Below are positions 25,516 to 37,489 of a DNA stretch of 64,000 bases, in pieces. Made by a program: the position numbers and the translations under genes. The number at the start of each line of letters is the position of its first letter. Positions within the stretch are counted from its first letter, which is position 1. The notes beneath the pieces were generated by a model. The model saw nothing but the letters and a program-made list of their open reading frames with translations. It did no database searches and was not told the origin of the DNA. The stretch lies in contig NC_081825.1 in assembly GCF_030867095.1 (NCBI RefSeq), positions 50,954,501 through 51,018,500 of the forward strand. The letters are read 5' to 3'. The DNA is from Alligator mississippiensis. Lineage: Eukaryota > Chordata > Crocodylia > Alligatoridae.

Positions 25516-26383
25516 CAGGGGTGGGCAATTATTTTGGATGGAGCGGAGGGCTACTTACTGAGTTTTAGCAAGCTGTTGAGGGCCCCATGGGTAGCCCTGC
25601 CCCCTGGTCACCACCTTGGGACTGGAAGCCCTGCCCCCTAACCTTTGCCACCAGAAGTCCCTCTCCTTGCCCCCAGAAGAACTCCTTTCAGCAAGGGGTT
25701 TTGCCATCTTGGAACCAAAAAAATACCAAATTATATTCTAAAAAGTGAACATCTACAACATTCATTAATATGATTAAAAAAATAATTTTGCCCTGGTTTA
25801 CATGCATTTGTGTAGTGCACATAGAAGTGATTGTACAATAGCTTAAAATGAAGTCTTATGCTTGTATAATATAGGGTGGGTGGGTATAGGTTTGTTGGGG
25901 GCTGCGGGTACGTGGGATGAGGGAGCATGTGGGTATGTGTGTGCATATGCGGGGTATGGGTGGGTATGAAGTTTGTGGAAGGCTGTGTGGGGGGAGGGTG
26001 GCTGGTGTGCAAGAGGGGGTGTGGGTGGTCTGCGTGTATGGTGTGGGTGCATGTGGGACTCCCCCTACGAACACGCACACACACACACACACTGCCCCTA
26101 CCTTTGCGTGTATGCATACGTCTGTACCAGCAGGGCCCAGTGCTGCCCAGTTTGGCCACGCAACTGGGAGCCACTGGAACAGGGCAGGGGCAGGAAACGG
26201 AGAAATGGCTGGGGGTGGGCAGGGCTGGGCTCCTGCCTTCTGCTGTCAGCTCCCCCTGGGTCCTACTGCCCCTGGCTCCTGTCCTCTTTGACAGGCAGCC
26301 AGCAGCAGATAAATATTTTCTAAAATTTTTAGGGGTACCACAGGCCGGATAGAATGGCATGGGCCGTATTTTGCCCATCCCTA
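25516..26383 (+). mobile_element. Non-autonomous hAT element, 868 bases, with target duplication
   Basis: The ends are CAGGGGTGGGCAA and the inverse of TAGGGATGGGCAA. The element is flanked by exact 8-bp copies of ATCTAAAC at 25508-25515 and 26384-26391. Inside are an AT-rich segment and a GT-rich minisatellite (about 25870-26090) ending in a CA run. There is no transposase frame. The same family occurs at 28645, 34819, 43394 and 49289. Confidence 0.88.
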
Positions 26384-26449
26384 ATCTAAACTCTACATCA
26401 GACTACCCTCAAACCTGACACGAGATCTAACACCCTTACCTGCTACTGG

Positions 26450-26660
26450 TAAATCAGAGGAACCACGACAGCCAATGCCCTGCTTCTATAAAACGTTATT
26501 GATCTATACTTATGAGGGCCCAGGTAGAGGACCATGCCCCTTGATACAGAGTAAGGCAAAGCTCCCCATGGTCCATACCAATCTAATTATGGGGTAAAAT
26601 TCCTTCCTGAACTCAAATACAGCAATGGGTTTAACTTTGAGCAGAGGAGCAGGAGTCAGA
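26450..26660. repeat. Unnamed dispersed repeat, copy 1
   Basis: GGACCATGCCCCTTGATACA, CAAAGCTCCCCATGGTCCAT and AAATTCCTTCCTGAACTCAA recur in similar order at 38302-38560 (GACCATGTCCCTTGCTACAA, AAAGCCCTCAGAGTCTATGC). It sits beside CR1-like 3' sequence in both places and may be a CR1-associated UTR. Confidence 0.45.
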
Positions 26661-26704
26661 CCTTGTAGCCAAGAACTTCTGCCTTTGCTTCTAGCAGCAG
26701 AATT

Positions 26705-27590
26705 GGCACATGGCCATAGGTGGTGGAAGGCCGGGGCAAACGGGGCTTAGCCCCCCGCCCCCCAAATGCAGGACAGCTGTAGCAGCAGAGGGCCACAGGG
26801 CAGCCCAGCTGCCAGCTCCAGGCAGCTGCAGCAGGGGTGGGGGAAGGGTGCACACAGACACAGATATGCAATTGCAGCAGCCCAGCAGCATGTAGAACAC
26901 TGCCCACCACAGCAAGTAAGTCTGTCATGGGGAAGGGGGGCATGGGGGGTGGCAGATCAAGGCCCCCCTGGTGAAGGAGAGAGTGGGGCAAAGGCAGGGC
27001 CAGGGCTGAATGAGGCCCCAGGGCCGTGGGATGCCTGGAGCCAGGGTGGCTCATCCACGGGTATGGGGAGGCTCCCACCACTGCATGCACCCTGGTGGAG
27101 GCCTGGGGGGTATGTGACCCTTGGATCTGTGTGCATTATGGAGGTGGGCTGCTGCTGCAGGTTGGGCTGTTCTCTGCTGCTGCTGCCGCCCCGGGAGCAG
27201 CACAACAGCTCATCCCTGCCAGTTAGTGTGTGGCAGGCACATGGTGTTGCACTGCTCCTGGGGCAGTGGCAGCGGGGCACAGAGCCCAGCCTGCAGCGGC
27301 AGCCTGCCTCTTCCTCATGAACAAATCCAGGGAGCATGTGCCTCCCAGGCCTCTGCCAGGGTGCGCACAGCAGTGGGAGACTCCCTATGGGGGTCCCATT
27401 CACCCTAACCCCTACCCCACCCCCTCCCTCACCACAGGGGTCTTGATCTGTCCCCCCCCCCCCCCAAAATGCCCCTTCCCCATGACAGACTTATCTGCTG
27501 GACAGGGAGGTATGTGCATGCAGGTGCAAGTGCACACAGGCCCAGCCACCCCAAATAATATTTCTTTCCTCCACCTATTGGCACACCCTT
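26705..27590. mobile_element. Foldback (palindromic) transposon-like element
   Basis: The ends match as inverted repeats (ATAGGTGGTGGAAGG against ATAGGTGGAGGAAAG). The interior is an imperfect palindrome centred near 27225: AGTCTGTCATGGGGAAGGGG at about 26919 is matched in inverse near 27480, and the CTCCCACCACTGCATGCACC stretch near 27070 is matched in inverse near 27375. A 14-base C run lies at 27452-27465. GC-rich frames on both strands are by-products. Boundaries are approximate and I see no clean target duplication. Confidence 0.65.
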
Positions 27591-27743
27591 GTTAAAGTCC
27601 TCCGCCATAGCTGTAGCCAATGCCCAATGACTCAGGGGAGGCTTAAAAACTTCCTGAGACATATAGCAGAGAGAAAAGGGGGAACAACCAGCAAAGCCCA
27701 GAAGCATGGGAAATACCCACGGTAGAAAACAGGCATAGTTGCA

Positions 27744-27925
27744 CTTAGATCATCCCCATCCAACCTTTTCTTGAACACCTCCAGAGATGGAAAGTCCTCA
27801 ACTTCCCTAGACAGTCTATTCTACTACCTCACTATTCTCACAGTGAAGACATTTTACCAGATAGCCAATCTAAATTTACTTTGTTGCAACTTTAAGCCAT
27901 TGGTTTATATCCTCCTCTCTGCAGC
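27744..27925 (-). mobile_element. Old CR1 fragment
   Basis: The minus strand of ACACCTCCAGAGATGGAAAG, GTGAAGACATTTTACC and CAATCTAAATTTACTTTGTT matches the CR1 C-terminal region upstream of the tail. It is diverged and interrupted. Confidence 0.65.
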
Positions 27926-28644
27926 AAGAGAGAAAAGCAGCAGCAGCTGTAGCATGCAGAGACCAAGCTGTGTCAGGTAACCCCACCACTGTCACTGGGG
28001 CTCTCTGATAGTCAGCAACTATTCCTACACCTACCCTGCTCTGCTCAGGTAGTGGAAGGAGATCTCTACATCTCTGTCTGGCCAGCACTGAGTCAGAGAG
28101 GGCCTGAGACACCTGCACTCCCTCACAGCCACGCACACCAGTGGGGAGCTGGGCCTTTCTTCTCTACACCAGGAATCAAAGCGGGATGCAACTGCATTAC
28201 CAGACACCCCTGAATGGATCTGATCATTATGTAACTGCCAATATACTGTTTTGTATCTCCTTGTTCATGCAGTACAAGTGATTGATTCATTACTCTATGC
28301 CTGAGATAAAAGGACATAATTACAGAGCAGGTACCAGAACTTAAAATGCTATCAAAAATAAGGAAGAATTTCATAGTCAAGTTCATAATTCTGACATCAT
28401 TTCCTTACTTTCCAGGAAGTAATTTAGAATTCATATAATGTTTTTGTAAACCTCTGCCAAAACAAGTGTTGTGGCTGTACATGCTAATTCATCTAAGTAA
28501 GTTGCAAATACATTACACAAATATGATTAGCAGGAAGTCTGTTGTTCATCAGTAGTATCTCTCGAAGTCCTTCAAGAAATGGCATTATTAAAAAGCTATA
28601 CTATACTACTGCTGCTTTGAGAAAACACTTGAATCAATCTAAAA

Positions 28645-28777
28645 CAGGGGTGGGCAATTATTTGGGCTGGAAGGCCACTTAAGCAGTGGTCTGCCCCCCG
28701 TGCACGAGCTGGGTGGAGGCAAATAGAATCCCTTGGCAGGCTGGATTTGACCCACAGGCCATATTTAGCCCATCCCA
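28645..28777 (+). mobile_element. Short hAT element, 133 bases, with target duplication
   Basis: It starts CAGGGGTGGGCAATTATTTG and ends in the inverse of TGGGATGGGC. ATCTAAAA flanks it at 28637-28644 and 28778-28785. It is an internally deleted member of the 25516 family. Confidence 0.85.
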
Positions 28778-29861
28778 ATCTAAAATCAGCTTCAAGTATT
28801 TTTGAACTAGACCAAATCTGGCTGTTTCACTGATGTTACTTTTATATTAATTTGGAATCACAAATCCTTTATCAATGTTACTATTTTATTGGATCTTATC
28901 ATGCTATAGTAAATTAAATATTTTCCAGGTATTACCCTGATAGACCAAAACAGTTAGTATTTCTCCATTAGCACCCCCCCACCCTTCAACAGGTTGAACT
29001 ATTTTTAAACTTTTTGTTTAGCTATATTACATTTTAAAGGCATCTATTGACACAGCACCAGCACAACTCGCTATTTTAAACATCTATTAAAACCATGCAC
29101 TAAGTCATGTGTTGTGTTTGAAACTAGGCTACTCTTGCTAGATATCCTATAATAATTTTTAAAATGGGTAAGCAAACTATATAGTAAAATGATCTTTCTA
29201 ATTTTTTTCTATTTCTTTCAGACAGACTTAAGGCATTTAAAATTGATATTAATGGAAAAGATCTACCTAAATCCCCTATAGCTTCAAGAATCTCAACTAA
29301 AGGCATTTCAAAGAGCAAGAATACCATTTTTTGAAACTGTCATTTTCCAAAATGCCTCATCTAATTCTCTCAAATTTTTCAGAAAAATTCCACTCTGGGA
29401 AAAACTCTCACCTGTGAAATTTCAGAAATTACACTTTGCACTATCTTAGTCTGAGGTGGTAGAGGACTGGATATCACAGCTAGTCTTAAAGAGGTCTAGG
29501 TAAAGAAAATTAGCAGTAGAAGAGCAGTGCCACCATTCCCCTACTGACAAGTTTCCAGACCCATGGGGGCCTCTGCAAGCTGCATGACACAGCACTAGCA
29601 TCCAGATCTGACCTGTGGGCCAGGGGTTGAGTGGTCCTGGTTGAAATCATATTTTGTGTGGCTCTCAATCCAAGTGAGATGCACATAAATGTAATAGTGA
29701 AAATAACACTTCTTACTACTTAGCTTGTGATATTCTGCCTACCTACCTCTCCTCACAAGACATTGGCTTTAGCCAAGGATACAGGATCAGCCTTCACTTT
29801 AAACAACACTAAGGTTGTGAAACACTGAAAAAAAGACAGGAAATGTAGTTTTTCTTCCATT

Positions 29862-30695
29862 TAGAATAATAGAAAATTAGGGTTGGAAGGGATCTCAGGA
29901 GGTCATCTAGTCCAGTGGTTCTCAACCTTTTTTGTACCAGGACCCATTTGTAAATATTGATGGCCAGTCTTGACTCAAGTGTCCCTCATTCCTGACCCGC
30001 TGCCCCCCACCCCCAGGCCCCAGCCTCCCAGTGTGTGGGGCAAGGGGTGGGTGAGGCCCCCTTGCCCCACATGCACCCGCTGTGTGTGGGGCATGGGGGG
30101 CTCCAAGCAACCACAAGCAGCCCCTTGCAAGCTGGAACCCTTAAGAGCCTGCAAGGGAAAACCCATAGTTTCCTGTTTTTCTCCTTTAAAGGATAATCCA
30201 TTTTTAAAGTTTGTTCATGACCCACTCATATATTCTTGCAACCCACTTCTGGGTCGCAACCTACAGGTTGAGAAACACTGATCTAGTCCAACCCCCTGGT
30301 CAAGGCAGGACCACCCTCAACTAGATCATCCCAGCCAAAGCTTTGTCTAGCTGGGTCTTAAAAACCTCCAAGGATGGAGATTCCACCACCTCTCTGGGTA
30401 ACCTGTTCTAGTGCTTTACTACCCTCCTAGTGAGAAAATTCTTCCTAATATCTCAACTAAACTTCCCTTGCTGCAACTTGAGACCATTGCTCCTTGTTCT
30501 GTCATCTGCCACCACTGGGAACAGTCTAGCTCCATCCTTTCAAACCTCCTTCAGGTACTTGAAGGCTTCCATTAAATCCCCTCTCAGGCTTCTCTTTTCT
30601 AGACTAAATAAGCCCAGTCTTTCCTCATAAGTCATGTCCCCCAGCCCCCTCACCATTTTTGCTGCCCTCCGCTGGACCCTCTCCAACTTAGTATT
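29862..30695 (-). mobile_element. Old CR1 3' region, split by a hAT insertion
   Basis: TAGAATAATAGAAAATTAGG at the left is a CR1 tail in inverse. The sequence resumes after 30280 with TCCAACCCCCTGGTCAAGGC, AAAACCTCCAAGGATGGAGA and the C-terminal block near 30580-30690, which is the inverse of KRSLRGDL-type sequence. The hAT element at 29913-30280 lies inside it. Frames are broken. Confidence 0.82.
29913..30280 (+). mobile_element. hAT element, 368 bases, nested in CR1
   Basis: The ends are CAGTGGTTCTCAACCTTTTT and the inverse of CAGTGTTTCTCAACC. Exact copies of ATCTAGTC flank it at 29905-29912 and 30281-30288; this octamer belongs to the CR1 tail (CATCTAGTCCA). No coding capacity is seen. 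A related end lies at about 63300-63418 on the other strand. Confidence 0.9.
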
Positions 30696-30961
30696 TTATA
30701 ACATAAGGAGTAACTCTCTCAAGTAGTCCATACTGCTTTTGAACACATGGTATATATTCTTTTGTTTGATAAAGATCCTTAGCACTTCTGATAATAAGGT
30801 GGGGGTTTTTTTACAAAGAAAATGATATGACTGAATAAAATGTGATGAGGCCTTACTAGTTCCCTTAAAGAACAGTTAGGAAACACTGGAATATACTATA
30901 TAAATACATGTATCAGATTAACTACAAAGTTAAGATTCACTTACAAAAACATGAAATTTAC

Positions 30962-31067
30962 CTTGTTCTTTACAGTTTCAGTTTTTGCTGGTGTGACCGA
31001 AATAATCCGCACTGGGTTTTCATCATTTTCACTGACCCCTGTTTCTGATATGTCTGAACTCTGTTCT
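30962..31067 (-). CDS. PDS5A: PDS5A coding exon m
   Basis: This exon encodes [20 protein letters not shown] then [15 protein letters not shown], an acidic tail segment. The acceptor is TTGTAACAG and the donor is GTAAATTT. The first base completes an arginine codon, giving NRSREQSS as in human PDS5A. Length is 106 bases, ending in phase 0. A 7-kb intron follows. Confidence 0.94.
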
Positions 31068-31890
31068 CTGTTACAAGAATTAAAGAAATATGTGTAACTA
31101 GTTTTTTCTTTATGATAAACATAACAAAAAGGATGTGGCCTAAAGCAAGAAAATGTATCTATGTTCATTTTCATATCTCCTTTCTCAAAATGGTTCAGAT
31201 ATGCAAGTGTTGACTTGAATTGAAGTCCAATATCAATAATAGGAGATAGGAACAAATCTATTGACCAGGACCAGTAACTCGCAGATTACTGATTACAAAG
31301 GGATTAAGTCCCACAAATCCTCCAGTAAAAACATTTAGAATCATTATTGTGAATTCCAGGACCAGGCAACCTTTGCCTCAGATGAAGGCAACATTCTAAA
31401 CAGATGCAGAAGAAAACTTAATGAACCAAAAGCCTGTACTCAATTTTTTTCCTTTAACTCTTTATCATCTCAAGTTCATTCACTCAAAAATTAAATCTCA
31501 ACTGTAAAATTCTGAAGCGCAGGTGCTTTCTAGTTTAAAAAATGAAGCCTCCTTCTGTTCAACATCATAAACAGCATTTACTCATTTCATTTTAGTCCTG
31601 TATCACATTCCAGTCCTTTTAAATTTACTTAATCTGCTATTAGTTATTTGTTTTAATGAGGCAGAATTATATTTAAAAATAATATCACTTTATTCTTTAA
31701 GCAATAAAATTAATCCTGTCCTACATACCATACATACATTTGGTTGCAAAGTTTAACTGCCTAAAAGCATTCTTGTTAATGGTTATCATGTGTAATAAAT
31801 ATGGATGCTGACAGACATGAGTAAAAAAACCCCAAACACTGCATTTTACTGGAAGAGGCAGCACATTAGTTCAACCCAGATCCACAGCAT

Positions 31891-32006
31891 GTGTATAGAT
31901 TGGGCACTTCAGTGGGGCTTATTTGGCTCTTATCTAACAGTTGATTCATTCAGCTATTAGATAAAAGTGCCAAAAAAGTTCTGATGAAGTGCCCGATCTC
32001 TACAGA
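31891..32006. repeat. Palindromic MITE-like hairpin
   Basis: GATTGGGCACTTCAGTGGGG with CTTATCTAACAGTTGA on the left matches the inverse of AGCTATTAGATAAAAGTGCC and GATGAAGTGCCCGATCTCTA on the right, around a centre near 31947. Arms are about 55 bases with few mismatches. It is probably a small DNA-transposon relic. Confidence 0.7.
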
Positions 32007-32090
32007 CATTGGGCGAACCAGGTCAAACTAGCGCAATTGCCTCTTCTGGGCATGTGCTGGGCTTGGTGCGGAGGCACTCCAAGGCAAACC

Positions 32091-32108
32091 TTTTTTTTTT
32101 TTTTTTTT
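32091..32108. repeat. T-tract, 18 bases
   Basis: An uninterrupted run of T, a simple repeat near the hairpin at 31891-32006. Confidence 0.9.
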
Positions 32109-32519
32109 AACATCTGTAAACAGCCTATATTTTCATTTATAAAGGCTTTGATTCCAAGGTCAGGGACATAGTACAAGATTCTAAGTAGATAAATGAGGTG
32201 CCTTTGTGTTTAGTGTAGGCATGCAGTGCAGTTCCACTTGGCTAAAGTGGTGGTGCTAGTGGGGTGAACAGAATAAAAGCATAACAAGCTAACTGCTTAA
32301 TTATTAATAATGTAATTGTAATATGTATAATATTGAGATATACATATATATGTACATATAAATACACACACATATAGCCGTTAGTTTTTCTCTATAACTT
32401 CATTGCTAAAATATGATGTTCTGATTGTTTAAATCTAGCAATACTTTTAAAAAAACAAACAAAAATCACAAACCAAAACATCCCAATATTTTGAACCCAA
32501 GTAAAAATCTCCCACATAC

Positions 32520-32665
32520 CTTGATCTGTTACCTGCAGGAGAGCTCAGCTCTGAATTTACACTAATGTTGCTTCCAGTCTCTGATCCCGTGCTTCTAATG
32601 TAAGGTCTCCTTCCAGTTGCAGATAATGGCTTGTTTACTGCACCTAATACCCCTGTTGGTTTTGG
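32520..32665 (-). CDS. PDS5A: PDS5A coding exon l
   Basis: This exon encodes [40 protein letters not shown] and SSPAGNRS plus two bases of an arginine codon. The residues are rich in Ser, Gly and Pro, as in the low-complexity PDS5 tail. The acceptor is TTTCAG and the donor is GTATGT. Length is 146 bases. It differs more from the human protein than the HEAT exons do, as expected for a disordered region. Confidence 0.94.
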
Positions 32666-33417
32666 CTGAAATGCACAAAGACTTTAGTTTTATTAAAGGA
32701 ATAAAAGCAGGAGTTTTAAATGCACGTTCTTTCCCCACCTTTTTAAATATTTCCTGTAGTACAGTGAGGATTAATTATTCTACTCCCTATAGCAAGCGGC
32801 TCCTTCAACCTCAGTTACAAGATCTGCTTTAACTAGTAAGTGCAACAGGCAAAACCCGACAAAGTACATTTAGTTGTCCATCAACTGCCATGTCCACTTC
32901 TAGCTGATTTTTGTTACTTTTAAGGAATTTCACACAGGCATAAAAAAGGAAACGATGGTTAACACACTGTATTGATACCTGATCAACGGGGGAAGATGTT
33001 TATTAAAAAACAACTATTGAGATTAATGGGGGATAATGCAGTAAAATTTTGGGTTCGATGATGCTTAAAGAAGTCAAGCCAGATGAATAATAGCAGTCCT
33101 TGTAATTAAAATCTATGAATTCCTGACCTAAGTTAAATGCTTTATGAATTACCTTTTTTTCAAATGTGTATTATTCATGGTTCCCCTTCCTTTATACTTT
33201 CCTACCATCCCTCCTTTTCAAATGTTGTTAAACACTTTTTATTAAACTGTGAAGATCATGAAAATCTGATAATTTAGTAGTGTTACACTACAGTTATGAA
33301 TTTAGTTCTTGTAAAATGAAAAGCTATAGAACAACCTAGTTCACATATTTCTAAATTAAACTTAATTTTCATTTGCTAATTTTTGCATTGTGTTGCATGT
33401 AACTATGCATTACTGCA

Positions 33418-34582
33418 TACCATATTTACCCAAAGCTAAGATACCTCCTTCCCCCCCTTCAGTATGAAGGAGGGGGAAAGCCCCTTGTCTTAGCTTTATG
33501 TATGAAGTGGGAGGCAGGAGGCTGCCATGGCTCTGATTCTGGCCCTGAGCTTGGGTTGGAGAGCCAGAGTCAGAACCACAACAGCCTCCTGCTCTACCCT
33601 CTGCACTTCTGCCCCCCACTTCTCCCCGTTAACTGTCAGGTGCAGCTCAGCTCAGGCTGGATTCCCTCTTGGGCATGGAGTACATAGAGACTCTTTGTCC
33701 CCTGCCTGGCCAATCAGCAGCGGTGGCACTGCTAGTGCATGGCCTTTGCTCAGCCAAGCAATGGGTTATGTTTCCATGTGTTGTGCTCTGGGAGGGAACA
33801 AAAGTTCAGCAGTTACTGACAGGAAGTGCGGGGATTAGGGGTGGAAGGAAACAGGCAGAGACTGGGGAGCGGAGGAAAAGGGCAGAAATTGTGGGGAATG
33901 GGAGAGGAGGGGCACAGGTTGCAGGGAGCTGCAGGTGGGGGAGGGTGCTGCTGGGCAGAAAGGCTGCAGGAAGATGAGAGGGGGAAGAATGCAAGGGGGC
34001 CATCTGGTCTCCCCAACCACTGCTTTCCCTGCTGCAGCAGTGGTGAGGAGGGGCAAGTTCCAGACAACCCTCTGATAATTAGATTCTATACCTGGAAAAC
34101 CATAACAAATTTATTATATACAGGGTATTTATTAAGTCCCTGTGCAACTTTAAACTTTAATAACTTTGGATATACATGGTAGAAGCAAACTGTAAACAGA
34201 GGTTGAAAGCATAATTCATCACCTTTTTTAGTACACTGTAAGCATATTATTGTTTCATTTTATTTAATTTACTTCATGTGAAATCACTCAGCAGCAACGA
34301 AAAACGTTTTCTACAAGTTGGAAAATTGGATTGAACGATGTTTCACAAAAGATGGCAGTTATGTTGCAGTCTAGACGTTTGAGCTGTATTGTGTTAAAAC
34401 TTAATGAATTATACTTTCAATTGCCATTTACAGTTTACTTCTATCATGTGTACATCTAAAGTTATTAAAGTTTAAAGTTGCACAAGGACTTTATAAATAC
34501 CTTGTATTTTCCATATACAGAATCAAATATTGGACAGGTCATCTCAAATTCAGGGTTGACTTAGATTCAAGTAAATACAGTA
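33418..34582. mobile_element. Tc1/mariner-like element with TA flanks
   Basis: TA-CCATATTTACCCAAAGCTAAG at the left is matched in inverse by TA-CTGTATTTACTTGAATCTAAG at the right. A TA at each edge fits a TA target duplication. No transposase frame is present. Inside are a GC-rich hairpin near 33510-33600 and a second palindromic element at 34121-34504. Confidence 0.6.
34121..34504. mobile_element. Palindromic mariner-type MITE, nested
   Basis: CAGGGTATTTATTAAGTCCC at the left pairs with the inverse of CAAGGTATTTATAAAGTCCT at the right. The arms continue for about 85 bases through CAACTTTAAACTTTAATAAC and a GTAGAAGCAAACTGTAAA-like block. TA lies on both sides. It sits inside the element at 33418-34582. 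Confidence 0.75.
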
Positions 34583-34818
34583 ATTATCGTAAATATTGAT
34601 ATTTTAAGTCATGAAAAAATATATTACAGTACTTTTAATGGTGAAAGAATGTAACCCTGCTGAATTGCTAAGCCTACATTTATACCTTAATGGACAGTCA
34701 TTCATTTCTACCATTAAGAATTTACCTGAAATTCTTATCACTAGAAAAATAGCTCAAGGAACTGAAGTATACATGTATTCCAGGTCCCTGGCTGAAGTCA
34801 GCTCTTTATGCCACCCCT

Positions 34819-35567
34819 TAGGTGGGCAATTATTTTGGCTGGAGGGCCACTTTAGGAACTTGGGTGAGCTGTTGCAGGCCGGGTGGGGGGTGCAACTGAT
34901 ACTATCTGGCTTGTTCCCATCCGCCCCACATCCACTGCCAGGGGTCTCCATGGGCAGGACATGCTCAGCCAGGCAGATGAGATGGGGCCCTGGGGGGGAT
35001 TACAGGGCTGTGACAGCATTGGGGCTGGAGCCCAGGGCAAAGCCACAATCGTCTCCCTGTATGGCAGGGATGGCATTGTGGCTCTGCCCTAGGCCCCAGC
35101 CCTACACTCTCATTGTCCTGTGATCCCAGCTTCCACCTGCCCATCCTGGTCCTGGATGCTGCTTCCCACTTGCTCATAGCTCTATCTAATCTGCCCTGCT
35201 GAACACGCTCTGACTGAGGGGTCCTGGCTGGTCTCCATGGAGACTTTGCCTGCTTCATCTGGTGCCCCTGCCAGTGGGTGCAGGATGGATGGGCTGGGGT
35301 TACCTGGGCAGCGGGGTCGGGACTGGTGGAGACACTAGTGGTGGCAGCCAGAAGGAGCTGCTGCTGGGGATGCCAGGAAGCAGAGCCTGGCTGCTGTACT
35401 GCCCCCACCCTGCTGCATGCCAGGGGGCAGTGGGACTGGCCATATGTACCATAGCCCAGGTTACACCCCATTCCTGGGCTGGGTGGGGCCAAGGGACCTG
35501 CTGTGTGCTGGATAAAATCCCTTGGCGGGTTGGATCCAGCCTGCGGGCTGTATTTTCCCCACCCCTG
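34819..35567 (+). mobile_element. hAT element of the 25516 family
   Basis: It starts TTAGGTGGGCAATTATTTTG and ends TGTATTTTCCCCACCCCTG, with the family text GGCTGGAGGGCCACTTTAGG after the start. Inside, GGCTGGAGCCCAGGGCAAAG and GCCACAAT near 35025 pair with the inverse of sequence near 35075-35100 as a hairpin. The target duplication is degraded. Confidence 0.75.
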
Positions 35568-35981
35568 CTTTAGCCCATTACTTCTCTCCTGGAAAGTGGC
35601 AAGCTGTTAATTGACAGTCCCTCCACTTTTAAATTGCTTTATGGACAATCCAAATGAGCTACACAGGTTGATTTAAAGCTGGAGGAACAGGGAAGAAGAA
35701 CTAGAGACAGCCTCCCTGACTCCTACTCCTGGCTCCTCACGTTTGAAATCATCACATGTGCTGGCCAGCTGGGTGGTGCACAAAGGGTGGGGATAGGTCC
35801 CATCCATGCTGCTCAGCTGGGTGGTAGGGGCAGCACTTAAGCCCATAAAGCTAAAAATTGAAATAGGAATAACTTCCATAGCCCATGGGCTTTACAATCC
35901 CTTCCTCCACCACACAGTTGGGCAGCAGGGGTGGCAAGGGGAAGCCTGTGGGGGCCAGGTTTGAACATGCTGCATGGGGGG

Positions 35982-36630
35982 CAGGGTAGATTTGATTTAA
36001 ATCAAATTGATTTAAATTACAATTTAAATCACTGGTCAGGAAGCCTCAATTTAATCGTTTTTTACAAAAAGTGCATTCTTGTTGTTTGATATCCTCTATT
36101 CAATTAACTTCTTGAAATTTTTCACTTTTAGAGAGAGGTAAGGGCTTGACTCTTTGTACTCAAACTTGCAGAGAGACAAGAGGGCTGATGGGTAGGTAAT
36201 CAGGTCTGTTATCTCTGGAGACAAATCCACAAGTTAGAGAACTGAAACTAAGCATCACAGAGATGCTTAAAGGGATCTTGTAGAATGAGCACTGAGTAGA
36301 GTGCATAGAGTGGTTTTCTTTAATCTTTACTAATCTATAGAGAAGCCTGTGGGAACCCCACAAGATTGGGCCCCATGGCCTGTTGTGACCTATTTATACA
36401 ACTTTTCTAAAAAGGTTACATTAATATGTTGTCTCAAATAGTATATAATTAGAAGTTATAATCTCTATTCCATAATGATATCTTTGAGTTTTAACATATT
36501 TTAAATTTAAACTATTTTATATAGGTTTTAAAAAAAATCATCTTAAAAGTACAATTAAATTTAAAAAATCTGATTTAAATAAAAATATGGTTTTTTAATT
36601 TTAAAAAATCATTGATTGTTATCCATCCTG
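35982..36630. mobile_element. AT-rich MITE, 649 bases
   Basis: The ends are CAGGGTAGATTTGATTTAAA and the inverse of CAGGATGGATAACAATCAAT. The interior repeats GATTTAAATCAAA-type palindromes near both ends. ATGGGGGG (35974-35981) and ATTGGGGG (36631-36638) make a 7-of-8 target duplication, which suggests hAT. Confidence 0.75.
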
Positions 36631-37489
36631 ATTGGGGGCAGCTCACCCCCTAAGTGGCACTTTAAGAGCTATAGCCTGCATCCCTTGGAAGAGAGCAGAA
36701 GCTTTCTTAGTTTAGGGAAGAGGAGGTCTTCGTAGTTTAGGCATGAGTAGGGCAGCTGCTACAGCCCTCCTCTCCCAGACCTGTCTGGGAGGGGAGGGAA
36801 GCAGAGAGGCAAAGCCCCCAGTCCCTCAAACTGGCAGTCACCATTTGGGTAAGAGGCAGGGAACAGCTGCTGCTGCTTCCCTTCCCTCCCTTCATGGGAC
36901 AGGGATGGAGGTGGATAAGCATTCATTCTTGCAAGAGAATCTCTCTCTAAAGGGAGATTTTTCCAAGTTGACACCTGAAAGATCTTCTCTGAAAGGGGCA
37001 TGTTTCCCATAGGAGAAACTGAATGAACACTTGAATACTTGTAATTTCTACTGGGAGAATGGGAATTCTCCAAGGAGAAACATAACACTTGTAGGTGGCC
37101 TCAGACTGTCCATAAGAAATCTCTGAAAGCAGCCTAGCTAGCATCTTGAAAAACAGGGGCAAAGTATTCTCACAAATTCAGCTACACCTAATACAAGTGC
37201 TGTTGAATTTTTGTTGCTTAAAGTAATTAATATTGAACCAACCTACTTAAAAACTGAACAGTCACTCAATACTCATATTTAAACAAACAAGTAAAATGTT
37301 TGTTTAAATATGTCACTCTCTTTGTTTAAATTTCAGATACTATATTTGTTTTATTAAAAGATAGAATAATAACCTGCAAGTAAACTCTGGGTCCCATTAG
37401 TTCTAGGGCTGTGCAGTTACTATACATACATGTTAAGTAATTGGATATTTTTATGCAAGGCACAAAAATACCTTTACAGTCACCTAGTC

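Larger units (their letters stand above)
23990..30961 (-). other. PDS5A: PDS5A intron m-n
   Basis: About 7 kb between the last two coding exons. It holds the GC-rich repeat block, three hAT-type elements, a foldback element and CR1 fragments, listed separately. The stretches 24000-24430, 28140-28630, 28790-29860 and 30700-30960 show nothing I recognise. Confidence 0.85.
31068..32519 (-). other. PDS5A: PDS5A intron l-m
   Basis: AT-rich, 1.45 kb, with the palindromic hairpin at 31891-32006, the T-tract and an AT/TA-rich run at 32335-32375. I see nothing else. Confidence 0.85.

Noticed and set aside
25731-26378. Open frame of 215 residues rich in Pro, Thr and His
   Set aside because: It is produced by the GT/CA-rich minisatellite in the hAT element at 25516-26383.
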